This document shows, piece after piece, positions 41,706 to 49,835 of a DNA stretch of 58,970 nt. The stretch is from DASSLY01 sp035689185. GTDB lineage: Bacteria > Actinomycetota > Actinomycetes > Actinomycetales > Dermatophilaceae. The stretch lies in contig DASSLY010000119.1 in assembly GCA_035689185.1 (NCBI GenBank), positions 1 through 58,970 on the forward strand, written 5' to 3'. The notes under the pieces were generated by a model. That model searched no databases and was not told the DNA's origin. It saw only the letters and a program-made list of their open reading frames with translations. The translations under genes and the position numbers were made by a program. Position 1 is the first letter of the stretch. Each line of letters opens with the position of its first letter.

Positions 41706-42965
41706 ATGAGCACAGCATTCGTCACCCGCACCATCCGCCGGGCCGGCATCTCCTGCGGCATCGCGCTCTCGTTCGCGCTGCCGGTCGGGTTGGCCCACAG
41801 CGCCCCGGCCCCGGCTCCCGTCCCGCCGCCGGCCCAGTCCGCCCAGGCCGCTTCGTCGCTGACGGCGCGGACCGACCTGGCGGTGGCACCCGGCGCCGCC
41901 GAGGCGCTGGCCAAGAGCAAGGGCATCAGCGTGGCCGCGGCCACCGCGCGGCTGGCCGGCCAGCGGTCGCTGGGCGACCTCGGCCTGCGCGTCGAGGCCT
42001 CCCTGAAGGGCCGCACCGGCGGCAGTTACCTGGACGCCGACGGCCGGCTCGTGGTCACCACGGTGGACGCCGCCGGTGACTCGGCCGCCGCCCGCTCCGG
42101 CGCCAAGGCGAAGCGAGTTCGCTTCACCGGCAGCTCGCTGAGCGCGATCGTGAAGCGACTGGACCAAGAGGCGAGGACGCGCGGGGCCGGCTCGGTCCAG
42201 GGCTGGTTCGTCGACGTGCCGCGCAACGTGGTCGTCGTGACCTCCACCGCCGGCGCGACGGACCAGGCCGGCGCCCACTTGCTGGACCTGGCCCGCTCCT
42301 ACGGGTCGAAGGTGAGCGTGGAACCGGGGTCGGCCGACCAGGCGCCCCGCCCGACCGAGTGGATGGTCGGCGGCTACGGGTTCCTGACCGCGACCGGCGG
42401 CAGCTGCTCCGTCGGCTTCAACACCCGCGACGGCGCCAACCGCAACGTCGTCCTCACCGCCGGGCACTGCACCAAGGTCGCCGGCAACGCCACCCGCAAC
42501 GGCTACCTCATCGGGGCGATGCGGACCTCGGACTTCCCGGGTTCGGACCATGGCACCTTCTGGAACAGCTACCCGACCTACTGGCAGCCCTCCCCCTCGG
42601 TCTACCTGTGGAACAACACCTACCTGACCGTGCGCGGCACCTGGAACCCGCCGGTCGGCGCGACGATCTGCAAGAGCGGCATCACGACCGGATGGACGTG
42701 CGGCACCGTCACCGCCAAGGACCGCACGGTGACCTATCCCGAGGGCGTCATCACCGGCCTGGTCCAGCACAACGCGTGCGTCGAGCCCGGTGACAGCGGC
42801 GGGTCCAACATCAGCACCAACGGGTACGCCGTGGGAGTCACCAGTGGCGCCAGCCTGATCGACAAGCGGTGGTGCCGCAGCCGGTACGGCCAGCCCAACA
42901 TCAGCTGGTACCAGCCGATCGCCCCCGCCCTGTCCGCCAACGGGCTGCGCCTGCTGGTCGGCTAG
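41706..42965 (+). CDS. Secreted S1 family serine protease (streptogrisin-like)
   Basis: A 419-residue secreted protease. Signal peptide (GISCGIALSFALPVGLAHSA), a propeptide of about 190 residues of the alpha-lytic-protease type (ending near GSADQAPRPTEWMVGG), then the chymotrypsin-fold domain. Catalytic residues are His in VVLTAGHCTK, Asp in FPGSDHGTFW and Ser in CVEPGDSGGSNIS; paired Cys residues are present. Such enzymes need the propeptide to fold and degrade extracellular proteins. The ATG has GAGGAA upstream. The promoter holds phased direct repeats and a strong terminator follows. Confidence 0.94.
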   Translation: MSTAFVTRTIRRAGISCGIALSFALPVGLAHSAPAPAPVPPPAQSAQAASSLTARTDLAVAPGAAEALAKSKGISVAAATARLAGQRSLGDLGLRVEASLKGRTGGSYLDADGRLVVTTVDAAGDSAAARSGAKAKRVRFTGSSLSAIVKRLDQEARTRGAGSVQGWFVDVPRNVVVVTSTAGATDQAGAHLLDLARSYGSKVSVEPGSADQAPRPTEWMVGGYGFLTATGGSCSVGFNTRDGANRNVVLTAGHCTKVAGNATRNGYLIGAMRTSDFPGSDHGTFWNSYPTYWQPSPSVYLWNNTYLTVRGTWNPPVGATICKSGITTGWTCGTVTAKDRTVTYPEGVITGLVQHNACVEPGDSGGSNISTNGYAVGVTSGASLIDKRWCRSRYGQPNISWYQPIAPALSANGLRLLVG

Positions 42966-42977
42966 ACCCGAGGTTCT

Positions 42978-43013
42978 CGAAGATCCCCCCGGGAGCCCCC
43001 GGGGGGATCTTCG
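42978..43013 (+). terminator. Strong intrinsic terminator after the S1 protease
   Basis: CGAAGATCCCCCC pairs perfectly with GGGGGGATCTTCG around a short GC-rich core. It starts 12 bases after the stop codon and is among the strongest hairpins in the window. Confidence 0.8.
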
Positions 43014-43064
43014 GTCGACCGCAGTCTGGCAATGTCTAGGGACATCGCTATATCGGAGCAGACG

Positions 43065-43613
43065 TCACCAGAGGCCGGCGCCGAGGTCGGCGACCATCAC
43101 CGTGCCGCCGTCGACCGGGGCGCCCCACGGCCGGAAGCCGAAGGACTCGTACAACGCCCTGGCCCGGTTGCCGTCCTCGACGTTCAGGCTGACCCGGGCG
43201 TAGCCCTGCTCGGCCGTGCGCCGAAGCAGCTCCGCCAGCAGTGCCCGGCCCACGCCGCGGCCGCGGCGCAACGGGACCACGGCCACGGTGAGCTCGGGCA
43301 CCTGGTCGTCGACGTAGCCGTAGCCGGGGTCGGCGGCCGGGAAGCAGCGCACCCAGGCGGCGCCGATCGGGGCGTCGTGCTCCTCGACGGCGACCACGCC
43401 GACGTCGCCGGGTCGGGGATACCCCGCGGAGTAGTGCATGAGCAACGGGTCGGCCATCACCTGGCGGCGGGTGAGCCGCCGGCGGGGTTGCCAGTTGACC
43501 GCCTCCATCGTCATGTCCAGCAGGAAGTCGCCGTCGCCGGGACGGGCCGGCCGCACCCACCACCGTCCTGCCTGCTGCGGTCCCATTGCCCCGATGGTAC
43601 GGAAGAGCCCCAT
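43065..43613 (-). CDS. GNAT family N-acetyltransferase
   Basis: A 182-residue acetyltransferase with the acetyl-CoA-binding motif A, LTVAVVPLRRGRGVGRALLA, and motif B, VEDGNRARALYESFGF. It moves an acetyl group from acetyl-CoA to an amine; the substrate is unknown. ATG 43613 is used here; the in-frame ATG at 43586 (MGPQQAGRW) is a fair alternative, because neither has a clear Shine-Dalgarno. It lies five bases downstream of the enoyl-CoA-hydratase-family gene on the same strand. Confidence 0.88.
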   Translation of the reverse strand: MGLFRTIGAMGPQQAGRWWVRPARPGDGDFLLDMTMEAVNWQPRRRLTRRQVMADPLLMHYSAGYPRPGDVGVVAVEEHDAPIGAAWVRCFPAADPGYGYVDDQVPELTVAVVPLRRGRGVGRALLAELLRRTAEQGYARVSLNVEDGNRARALYESFGFRPWGAPVDGGTVMVADLGAGLW

Positions 43614-43618
43614 CGTGC

Positions 43619-44683
43619 TCAGTGGCGCTCGGCCTGCAGCCGCGCCGGGTTGTCCTCGAACACCGCTGCTACCGCGGCGGGTTCGACGTCGTCAAGGTGC
43701 CGGTGTCGCCAGCGCGGCGCGTTGTCCTTGTCCACCAGGACCGCTCGCACCCCCTCCACGAAGTCCGGCTCGGCCAGGAACGCCCGACCGAGCACCAGAT
43801 CCTGCTGGAACACGCCGGCCAGGTCCAGGCCGGCCGCGCGCCGCAGCGCGGCCAGGGTGACCGTGACCGCCCACGGGGAACGAGTGGCCAACAGGTCCGC
43901 CGTCCGGTTTGCCGCCGGCTCCGGGCGCTCCCGCAGCCGGCGCAGGATGGCGGGGGCGTCGGCACCGGCGTAGCACGCCTGGACCCACGCCAGGTCGGAC
44001 ATGATCGGTGCCTGCGGCCGGGGCCGGCAAAGCGCCGGGGAAACCGGCCCGCCACGGGCGACCTCGGCCGCGATCTGCTCGATCTCGCCGGGGTCGACCA
44101 GGTGGTCGGCCAGTCCGGCGGTGATCGCGTCGGCACCGCTCACGGTGACGCCGGTCAGCGCCAGGTGGGTCCCGAGCTCACCCGGCACCCGGGCGAGCAG
44201 GTACGTCATACCGACGTCGGGGAAGAAGCCGATCGCGGTCTCCGGCATGGCTATCCGCGACCGAGGAGTCACCAGCCGCACGCGCGCGTGCGCCGACAGG
44301 CCCAGCCCCCCGCCCATGGTGATGCCGTCCATCGCCGCCACGACCGGCTTCGGGTAGGCGGCGATGGTCGCGTCCAGCTCGTACTCCCGCCGCCAGAACC
44401 GCAGCGGCTCGTCGGTCCCGTCCAGCAGCGCCGACCGGATGCCGCGGACATCCCCGCCGGCGCAGAAGCCCCGCTCGCCGGCCCCGTCCAGCAGCACCGC
44501 GCCCACGGCATCGTCCGCCGCCCACGCACGCAGCTGCCCCAACAGCGCCTCGACCATCGGCAGGGTCAGCGCGTTGATCGCCCTGGGGTTGTTCAGCCGG
44601 AGCCGGGCCAGCGGTCCCTGGCGGGTCGACAGCACGGTCTGCGTGCCGTCGACGGGCGCGAACTGCGGGTCGGCCCGGCTCAT
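43619..44683 (-). CDS. Enoyl-CoA hydratase/isomerase family protein, 3-hydroxyisobutyryl-CoA hydrolase type
   Basis: A 354-residue crotonase-fold protein. Its length and motifs favour 3-hydroxyisobutyryl-CoA hydrolase of valine breakdown over an ordinary hydratase: GERGFCAGGDVRGIRSALLD, GITMGGGLGLSAHARVRLV, MPETAIGFFPDVGMTYLLAR, and a long C-terminal extension that begins ADHLVDP and includes NAPRWRHRHLDDVEPAAVAA. The second oxyanion Gly and the Glu in the PETAIG region are present. ATG 44683 gives the family's usual length, although its Shine-Dalgarno is weak. Confidence 0.87.
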   Translation of the reverse strand: MSRADPQFAPVDGTQTVLSTRQGPLARLRLNNPRAINALTLPMVEALLGQLRAWAADDAVGAVLLDGAGERGFCAGGDVRGIRSALLDGTDEPLRFWRREYELDATIAAYPKPVVAAMDGITMGGGLGLSAHARVRLVTPRSRIAMPETAIGFFPDVGMTYLLARVPGELGTHLALTGVTVSGADAITAGLADHLVDPGEIEQIAAEVARGGPVSPALCRPRPQAPIMSDLAWVQACYAGADAPAILRRLRERPEPAANRTADLLATRSPWAVTVTLAALRRAAGLDLAGVFQQDLVLGRAFLAEPDFVEGVRAVLVDKDNAPRWRHRHLDDVEPAAVAAVFEDNPARLQAERH

Positions 44684-44870
44684 CTGGGTGCGGCGGAGGT
44701 CAGCAGCACGACATACATGCTCAGCATTGTCTTCGGGCCTGCTCGGGGACTCCATCGCACCCCCGGACACCCACGCCCTGGAATCTGCGGGCCGGCACTC
44801 CGGACAGGCCGTCCGGCGTGTTTCCCGCCCTACCGTTGCCTCACGAAGCCCGGGCGGAGAGCATGGGGCA

Positions 44871-45665
44871 GTGCCGCGCGCGGTCCCGCTCGTGATCGCC
44901 CATCGTGGGTCGAGCGCGCTGGAGCCGGAGCACACGCTCGAGGCGTACCTGCGCGCCATCCATGAGGGCGCCGACGCGTTGGAGTGCGACGTGCGGCTCA
45001 CCGCCGACAGGCACCTGGTGTGCGTCCACGACCGGCGGGTGAGCCGGACGTCCAACGGCGTCGGCCGGGTCTCGACGCTGGAGCTGGCCACGCTGGAGGG
45101 GCTGGACTGGGGTTCCTGGCGCAGCAGCCACGGGTTCGAGCCGGAGCTGCCTGACCGGGACCGGGGCCGGCTGCTCACGCTGCGCCGGCTGCTCACATCG
45201 GTGCTGGCCGCCGACCGTCAGGTGGGGGTGGCGATCGAGACCAAGCACCCGACCCGGTACGCGGGGCAGGTTGAACGGGAGCTGGCCAGGACCCTGGCCG
45301 AACTCGGGCTGGACCGGCGCTCCGGGGGGCCGCAGGTGCATCTCATGTCGTTCTCCCAGCTGGCGTTGTCCCGGATGCGGCAGCTGTGTCCCGCCCTCCC
45401 GCTGGTGTACCTGATGCAGGCGTCCGTGCCGATGCGGTTCCGCGGGGGGGCGTTGCCGCGAGGCGCCGGGGTCGCCGGGCTGGACAAGCAGATCGTGCGC
45501 CGCTGGCCGGCGACCGTGCGGCGGCAGCACCGGCACGGCCACCAGGTGTTCGTCTGGACCGTCGACGACGCCGAGGACGTGGACCTGTGCCTGGAGCTGG
45601 GGGTGGAGGCGATCATCACCAACCGCCCGGGGTTCGTGCGTGACCGGGTCGACGGGAGCGGTTAG
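44871..45665 (+). CDS. Glycerophosphodiester phosphodiesterase
   Basis: A 264-residue GDPD that hydrolyses glycerophosphodiesters to glycerol-3-phosphate and an alcohol. Motifs are LVIAHRGSSALEPEHTLEAY with catalytic His-Arg and Glu, LECDVRLTADRHLVCVHDRR (acidic and His residues), VAIETKHP, and the C-terminal FVWTVDDAEDVDLCLELGVEAIITNRP. No signal peptide, so cytoplasmic. GTG 44871 follows GGCGGAGAG. The 188-base upstream gap includes a weak relative of the 67-bp palindromic element. Confidence 0.92.
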   Translation: MPRAVPLVIAHRGSSALEPEHTLEAYLRAIHEGADALECDVRLTADRHLVCVHDRRVSRTSNGVGRVSTLELATLEGLDWGSWRSSHGFEPELPDRDRGRLLTLRRLLTSVLAADRQVGVAIETKHPTRYAGQVERELARTLAELGLDRRSGGPQVHLMSFSQLALSRMRQLCPALPLVYLMQASVPMRFRGGALPRGAGVAGLDKQIVRRWPATVRRQHRHGHQVFVWTVDDAEDVDLCLELGVEAIITNRPGFVRDRVDGSG

Positions 45666-45668
45666 CGT
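45663..45668 (+). promoter_or_regulatory. Possible -10 of the RsbW-like gene
   Basis: TAGCGT overlaps the GDPD stop codon and is about 105 bases upstream of ATG 45774; it would give a leader of roughly 98 bases. Confidence 0.3.
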
Positions 45669-45773
45669 AGAGGCCCGAGGTGCGCTCACGGGCGTTCAGA
45701 CTGCGGCGGCGAAGTCCGGCGATCACCTCCCAGCAGGGTCGCGCGCGAGGGGCGCCGTGATGGAAGGTGGTCG

Positions 45774-46286
45774 ATGTCTGCCGAGCACCCGTGGGACGGC
45801 GCCGGGTATGCCGCGGCGAGCCGCGACGGGGGGGATCAGGCTCGCCCGGCCTCGGCCGCCCCGCCCGGCCCGCTGGCGCAGGCCGGGCGCACCGTGCGGG
45901 TCCCGTGGCAGGTGCCGTCCGTGCCCCAGCTGCGCCGGCTGGTGGTGGACGACCTGCGCCGCCGCGGGCTGGATGCGGTCCTCGTCGGCGAGGCCGAGAT
46001 CGTCGTCAGCGAGCTGCTCACCAACGCGGTCCGTCATGCCCGGCCGCTGCCCGACGGAACGGTGCGGGTGCACTGGAAGGTCAAGGGGCAGGCGATGGAG
46101 ATCGAGGTCACCGACGGTGGCAGCGACACCGCTCCGGTGGCCGCGCCCCGTTCGCTGTGGTCCCCGTCCGGCCGGGGGCTGCGCATCGTGCGTTCCCTGG
46201 CCCATGAGTGGGGGGTGCTGGAGGACAAGGGGAACAGGACCGTGTGGGTCGCCCTGGGCGGCCCGTCGCGGCGCCGCACGGTCTAG
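45774..46286 (+). CDS. RsbW-like ATP-binding regulatory protein
   Basis: A 170-residue protein with a HATPase_c_2 fold of the anti-sigma kinase type: N-box VVSELLTNAVRHARPLP, G1 EIEVTDGGSDTAP and G2 SPSGRGLRIVRSLAHEWGV. Unlike two-component kinases it has no H-box. Such small proteins bind sigma factors or anti-anti-sigma proteins. None is adjacent, so the partner is unknown. The N-terminal 35 residues are disordered (Ala/Gly/Pro-rich). ATG 45774 has GGAAGGTGG upstream. Confidence 0.87.
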   Translation: MSAEHPWDGAGYAAASRDGGDQARPASAAPPGPLAQAGRTVRVPWQVPSVPQLRRLVVDDLRRRGLDAVLVGEAEIVVSELLTNAVRHARPLPDGTVRVHWKVKGQAMEIEVTDGGSDTAPVAAPRSLWSPSGRGLRIVRSLAHEWGVLEDKGNRTVWVALGGPSRRRTV

Positions 46287-46393
46287 CGAGTGCGGCCGGT
46301 ATGCCGCGTCGGCCGGCATGCGGGCACGACGGGGCAGCAGCGAGCACACCGCGGCCGTCAAGCGGGGACACGGGCGGTCGGCTGCTGCGCCGC

Positions 46394-46399
46394 TAGGGT
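46394..46399 (+). promoter_or_regulatory. Leaderless-type -10 of the DUF5926 gene
   Basis: TAGGGT, eight bases before ATG 46408. GAGCGG lies in that interval but would be too close to the ATG to work well as a Shine-Dalgarno. Confidence 0.4.
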
Positions 46400-46407
46400 G
46401 AGCGGCT

Positions 46408-47295
46408 ATGGGCAAGGCATCCCGGCGCAAGGCGACCTCCCGTGACCGTCGCAGCGGCGCCGGCCGCTCCGTCGCCGAGCGTCCGGCGCCGTTCGTCGCC
46501 CGGCCGTTCCAGGGGCTGCCCGGTGAGACCGACTGGGTCGCCCTGCGCGAGGTCGTCCCCGCGGCGACCGCGACCGTCCGGCTGGCGGCCAGCAGCAGCA
46601 CCGCCACCGTCGCCACCGTGCTCCCCATGGCCTGGTCCGGCATGCGGCGCAACGACGGTGAGCTGTTCGTCTCGTTGCAGTCCGGGACCACCACGGGCGA
46701 CGCCAGCCGGGACGTGGCCCAGGTGCTGCTGGCGCTCGCCGACGTCGAGGCGGGCACGCCGCTGCCCGCGGCGCCGCCGGCGACCGAGTCGACCCCGAGG
46801 TTGCAGGGCCTGCTGGACCTGGACACCCCGTTCGAGGTCACCGTCCACGAGGGCTTCGACTTCTGGCTGGACGACACCGCCGAGCTGAGCGAGGAGGGGC
46901 GGGAGTCGCTGGATCAGGCGAACGCCAGCGCCGTGCCGACGACGAAGCTGGCCGGGACCCCGTCGGCCTACTGGTGCCGCATCGGGGCGCGGACCCAGCT
47001 GCGCTGGGTGCTGCCCGACGACGAGGACGCTGCCACGGATGCGCTGGCACGGTTGCACGCTGCCGGAGCCGACGGCCTTGGCGAGGCCACCCGGCTGCTC
47101 GGGGCGTTCCGTGCCTGCGGGCTGCTCGTCCCGGTCTGGGACCTGGACCCGGGTCTGGACGCGGCGGCATACGAGGAGCCGGTCGCCGACCTGGCCGTCC
47201 GGCTGCACGAGGCGATCACCAGCACCGTGCCGCTCGGCCCGCAGGAGCGTCGGGCCAGGGCCGGGTTGCTGAGCCGCCAGATCACGCTGCGCTGA
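46408..47295 (+). CDS. DUF5926 family protein
   Basis: A 295-residue cytoplasmic protein with the family's basic, SEC-C-like head MGKASRRKATSRDRR, then RPFQGLPGETDWVALREVVP, ELFVSLQSG, FEVTVHEGFDFWLDD and AYWCRIGARTQLRWVLPDDE. The family is restricted to Actinobacteria and is sometimes mislabelled as SecA-related. The function is unknown. The glycosyltransferase gene begins three bases after its stop. Confidence 0.9.
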   Translation: MGKASRRKATSRDRRSGAGRSVAERPAPFVARPFQGLPGETDWVALREVVPAATATVRLAASSSTATVATVLPMAWSGMRRNDGELFVSLQSGTTTGDASRDVAQVLLALADVEAGTPLPAAPPATESTPRLQGLLDLDTPFEVTVHEGFDFWLDDTAELSEEGRESLDQANASAVPTTKLAGTPSAYWCRIGARTQLRWVLPDDEDAATDALARLHAAGADGLGEATRLLGAFRACGLLVPVWDLDPGLDAAAYEEPVADLAVRLHEAITSTVPLGPQERRARAGLLSRQITLR

Positions 47296-47298
47296 CCC

Positions 47299-48024
47299 GT
47301 GACACGCGCATCCCGCGGCGTGGCCGTGGTCATCCCGGCCAAGGACGAGGCGCAGCGGGTCGCCGCCACGGTCAGGTCTGCCGCCAGCATCCACGGGGTG
47401 GACCTGGTCGTCGTGGTGGACGACGGCAGCGCCGACGGCACCGACAACCTGGCCCGGGAAGCGGGTGCCACGGTGGTGCGGCACGAGCGCAACCGCGGCA
47501 AGGCGGCCGCCATGGCCACCGGAGCGGCGGTCGTCGCCGAGCAGGACCCGGCCGGCGCACCCCGGCACCTGCTCTTCGTCGACGCCGACCTGCAGGACAC
47601 GGCCGCCGGCGTCGCAGCCCTGGTGGAGCCGGTCGCCGAGGGGCGGGCGGACATGACCATCGCCGTGCTGCCGCCGCAGGAGCGACCCGGCGGCGGCCGG
47701 GGTCTGGTCGTGAACCTGGCCCGCAACGGCATCGAGCGGCTCACCGGATGGACGCCGGCGCAGCCGCTGTCCGGGATGCGGTGCCTCACCCGGGAAGCGT
47801 TCCAGTCGGCGACCCCGCTGGCCCGCGGTTGGGGGGTCGAGGTGGGCCTCACCGTGGACGTGCTGCGCGCGGGGCTGGTCGTCGAGGAGGTCCCGTGCGT
47901 GCTGCACCACCGGGTCACCGGCACCGACTGGCGGGCCCAGCTGCACCGGGCCAGGCAGTACCGCGACGTCTGGCTCGCCCTGGCCGCCCGGCGCCGCCCG
48001 TCCCGGCGCGCCCGCCCGCGCTGA
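47299..48024 (+). CDS. Family 2 glycosyltransferase
   Basis: A 241-residue GT-A enzyme. The family-2 pattern is visible in GVAVVIPAKDEAQRVAATVR, LVVVVDDGSADGTDNLAREA, RHERNRGKAAAMATGA and the metal-binding DAD in LLFVDADLQDTAAGVAA. It lacks the C-terminal membrane domain of polyprenol-phosphate mannose synthases but could still transfer a sugar to a lipid or protein. The MptB-like enzyme encoded downstream makes a lipid-linked sugar pathway plausible. Co-transcribed with the DUF5926 gene. Confidence 0.85.
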   Translation: MTRASRGVAVVIPAKDEAQRVAATVRSAASIHGVDLVVVVDDGSADGTDNLAREAGATVVRHERNRGKAAAMATGAAVVAEQDPAGAPRHLLFVDADLQDTAAGVAALVEPVAEGRADMTIAVLPPQERPGGGRGLVVNLARNGIERLTGWTPAQPLSGMRCLTREAFQSATPLARGWGVEVGLTVDVLRAGLVVEEVPCVLHHRVTGTDWRAQLHRARQYRDVWLALAARRRPSRRARPR

Positions 48025-48116
48025 CCCGGCCTGCCGTGGACCGCCCGCCGAGCCCTCGCGACCGCCCCCACCGGCCCACCCCGGAAACCTCCTGCCCCCC
48101 GACCGCCCACCCCCGA

Positions 48117-48183
48117 CCGGACACCTGTTGATCCCCGAAATCCGCCCCGCCAAGGCCGAAAACGGTGCCTTGGCGGTGTCCGG
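48117..48183. repeat. 67-bp palindromic element, copy B
   Basis: The ends CCGGACACC and GGTGTCCGG are perfect inverted repeats, and an inner stem GCCAAGGC…GCCTTGGC is perfect over eight bases. Copy A is at 31625-31691. Both are 67 bases with the same spacing of parts. This copy covers the first codons proposed for the mannosyltransferase gene. Confidence 0.7.
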
Positions 48184-49552
48184 TGCGGGGCGAGGTGCGG
48201 CGAGTGCCGCGCGGCTGGGCGCGTTCGCCCTCCTCCTCAGCGTCGCGGCGGCCGGGCCCAGCGCAGCGAAGCCCCCGCTCGGCCCCCGCGGCTGGGCGCC
48301 CGGCGACCTGCCGGTGCACCTGGGGTCGGCCGCCACGACTGCCGTACTCGCGGCCGCGTACCTGCTTGGGGTCCTTGCGGTCGTGCTCGGCTGGCGCGCC
48401 GGCCCGTTGCGCACCGGCTGGCGCTGGCCACTGCTCCTCGCCGGACTCGCCCTGTGCACCGCGCCGATCGGCAGCGCCGACCACACGAACTACGCCGCCT
48501 ACGGCCGGATCGCCGCAGGCGGAGGCGACCCGTATGCCGTCCCGCCGGTCACCTGGGCGGGCGGGCTGGACCCGGTCACGGCCGCGGTCGAGCCGCCCTG
48601 GCAGACCACGCCGAGCGTGTACGGCCCGGTGGCCACGGCGCTGCATACCCTGGCGTCGCTGGTCGGCGGCGACAACCTGCGCCAGACCGTGTGGGTGTGG
48701 CAGGTCCTGGTCGTCGCCGCCTGGCTCCTCGTGCGGCTGCTGCTGCTGCGGCTGGCACCGGGCCGGGCCGACCTGCTGTGGACGTTCAACCCGGTCGTGT
48801 TCGGCGTGGTGGTGGTGGGGGCGCACGTCGACGCCGTGGCGACCGCGTTCGCCGTCGCCGCGTGCTGGGCCGCGGCTCGCTCGCCGCTGTTGGTCGGGTT
48901 GGCCCTGGGTGCCGCGGCCGGCACGAAGGTGACGTATGCCGTCGCCGGGCTGGGCGTGCTCTGGGCCTGGCGGGCGCTGCCGGGGCTTGCCCGTCGGGTC
49001 GGGCTGCTTGGGCTGGGCGCACTGCTCGTACTCGTCCCCGCGCACCTGTGGGCCGGGCCGCACGTCTTCGACCAGCTGCTCCGGGCCCGGCGGTCGGTGT
49101 CGCTCGCTACGCCGTGGCGACCGGTGGTCGAGGCCCTTCCGGGCAGCCGGAGCGCGGTGTTCCTCCTGGCGGCCCTGCTCGCCGTGGTCCTCGCCGTCGC
49201 CCTCAGCCGGCTGGCGCGTGCGCGCTCGTCGGTGGACCGCTCGGCGCTCACCGCGACCTTCGTGCTCACGACCGCATACACCCTGGCCGCGCCCTACTCG
49301 CTGCCCTGGTATGACGCCCTCACCTGGGCCAGCCTGCCGGTGCTCGCCGGCGGCCCGCTCGACCTGGTACTGCTGGCTCGGCTCGGCGTTCTGGCCCTGG
49401 CGTACGTCCCGGGCCGGGTCGTCGGGATGACCGCCCAGGTCGAGGCGCTCACCCTGGGGTTCCGGCGGCAGGTGGCGCCACTTTCGGTGTTGGTGGCGTG
49501 GCTGGCAGTCTTCGTCCTCTGGCGCCGCCGGCACCGGGCCGTCCGGGAGTAG
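48176..49552 (+). CDS. MptB-like polyprenol-phosphate-mannose-dependent mannosyltransferase
   Basis: About 458 residues with ten or more membrane helices and the GT-C signature NYAAYGRIAAGGGDPYAVPP, where the Asp-Pro-Tyr and the acidic loop residue are catalytic-site features of MptB/MptA. A later lumenal Asp lies in VVGAHVDAVATAFAV. Such enzymes extend alpha-1,6-mannan of lipomannan or related glycolipids. The start is unresolved: TTG 48128 and GTG 48176 both lie inside the palindromic repeat, and neither has a Shine-Dalgarno. GTG 48176 leaves ten residues before the first helix and is preferred. Confidence 0.85.
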   Translation: MSGAGRGAASAARLGAFALLLSVAAAGPSAAKPPLGPRGWAPGDLPVHLGSAATTAVLAAAYLLGVLAVVLGWRAGPLRTGWRWPLLLAGLALCTAPIGSADHTNYAAYGRIAAGGGDPYAVPPVTWAGGLDPVTAAVEPPWQTTPSVYGPVATALHTLASLVGGDNLRQTVWVWQVLVVAAWLLVRLLLLRLAPGRADLLWTFNPVVFGVVVVGAHVDAVATAFAVAACWAAARSPLLVGLALGAAAGTKVTYAVAGLGVLWAWRALPGLARRVGLLGLGALLVLVPAHLWAGPHVFDQLLRARRSVSLATPWRPVVEALPGSRSAVFLLAALLAVVLAVALSRLARARSSVDRSALTATFVLTTAYTLAAPYSLPWYDALTWASLPVLAGGPLDLVLLARLGVLALAYVPGRVVGMTAQVEALTLGFRRQVAPLSVLVAWLAVFVLWRRRHRAVRE

Positions 49553-49710
49553 TCGAGCCCCTTGCGGGCCGAAGCCGACCTCGCCGACGTGGTCGGTGCG
49601 GTTGCGGACCTCGGTTGCGCGTGCGAGGCGGCCGTTGGCTGTGCTCCCGGATCGGCCCGCCGGCCACGGCATACCAGCCGGACCGGCGCGGCCGACCCCG
49701 AGAACCCGGG

Positions 49711-49813
49711 CGGTCGAGACGTCACACGCGGACGAGCGACGTGGATCTCTTTACCGCTGCGGTCGAGACGTCACACGCGGACGAGCGACGTGGGTCTCCT
49801 TACCGCTGCGGTC
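49711..49813. repeat. Two 49-bp tandem units with hairpin
   Basis: The 49-base unit begins CGGTCGAGACGTCACACG at 49711 and again at 49760; a third partial copy, CGGTC, starts at 49809, so the period is exact. The units differ at two positions. Each can fold GAGAC-CAC-CGC against GCG-GTG-GTCTC around GGACGA. The region lies between converging genes, so it may serve as a duplicated terminator or RNA element. Confidence 0.75.
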
Positions 49814-49835
49814 TGGCCGTGATGGACGCCTCTTC

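Noticed and set aside
44762..44830. Possible third copy of the 67-bp palindromic element before the GDPD gene
   Set aside because: It begins CCGGACACCC and has internal inverted bases, but the 3' half (GGCGTGTTTCC) does not match GGTGTCCGG at the fixed spacing. Kept only as a weak candidate.
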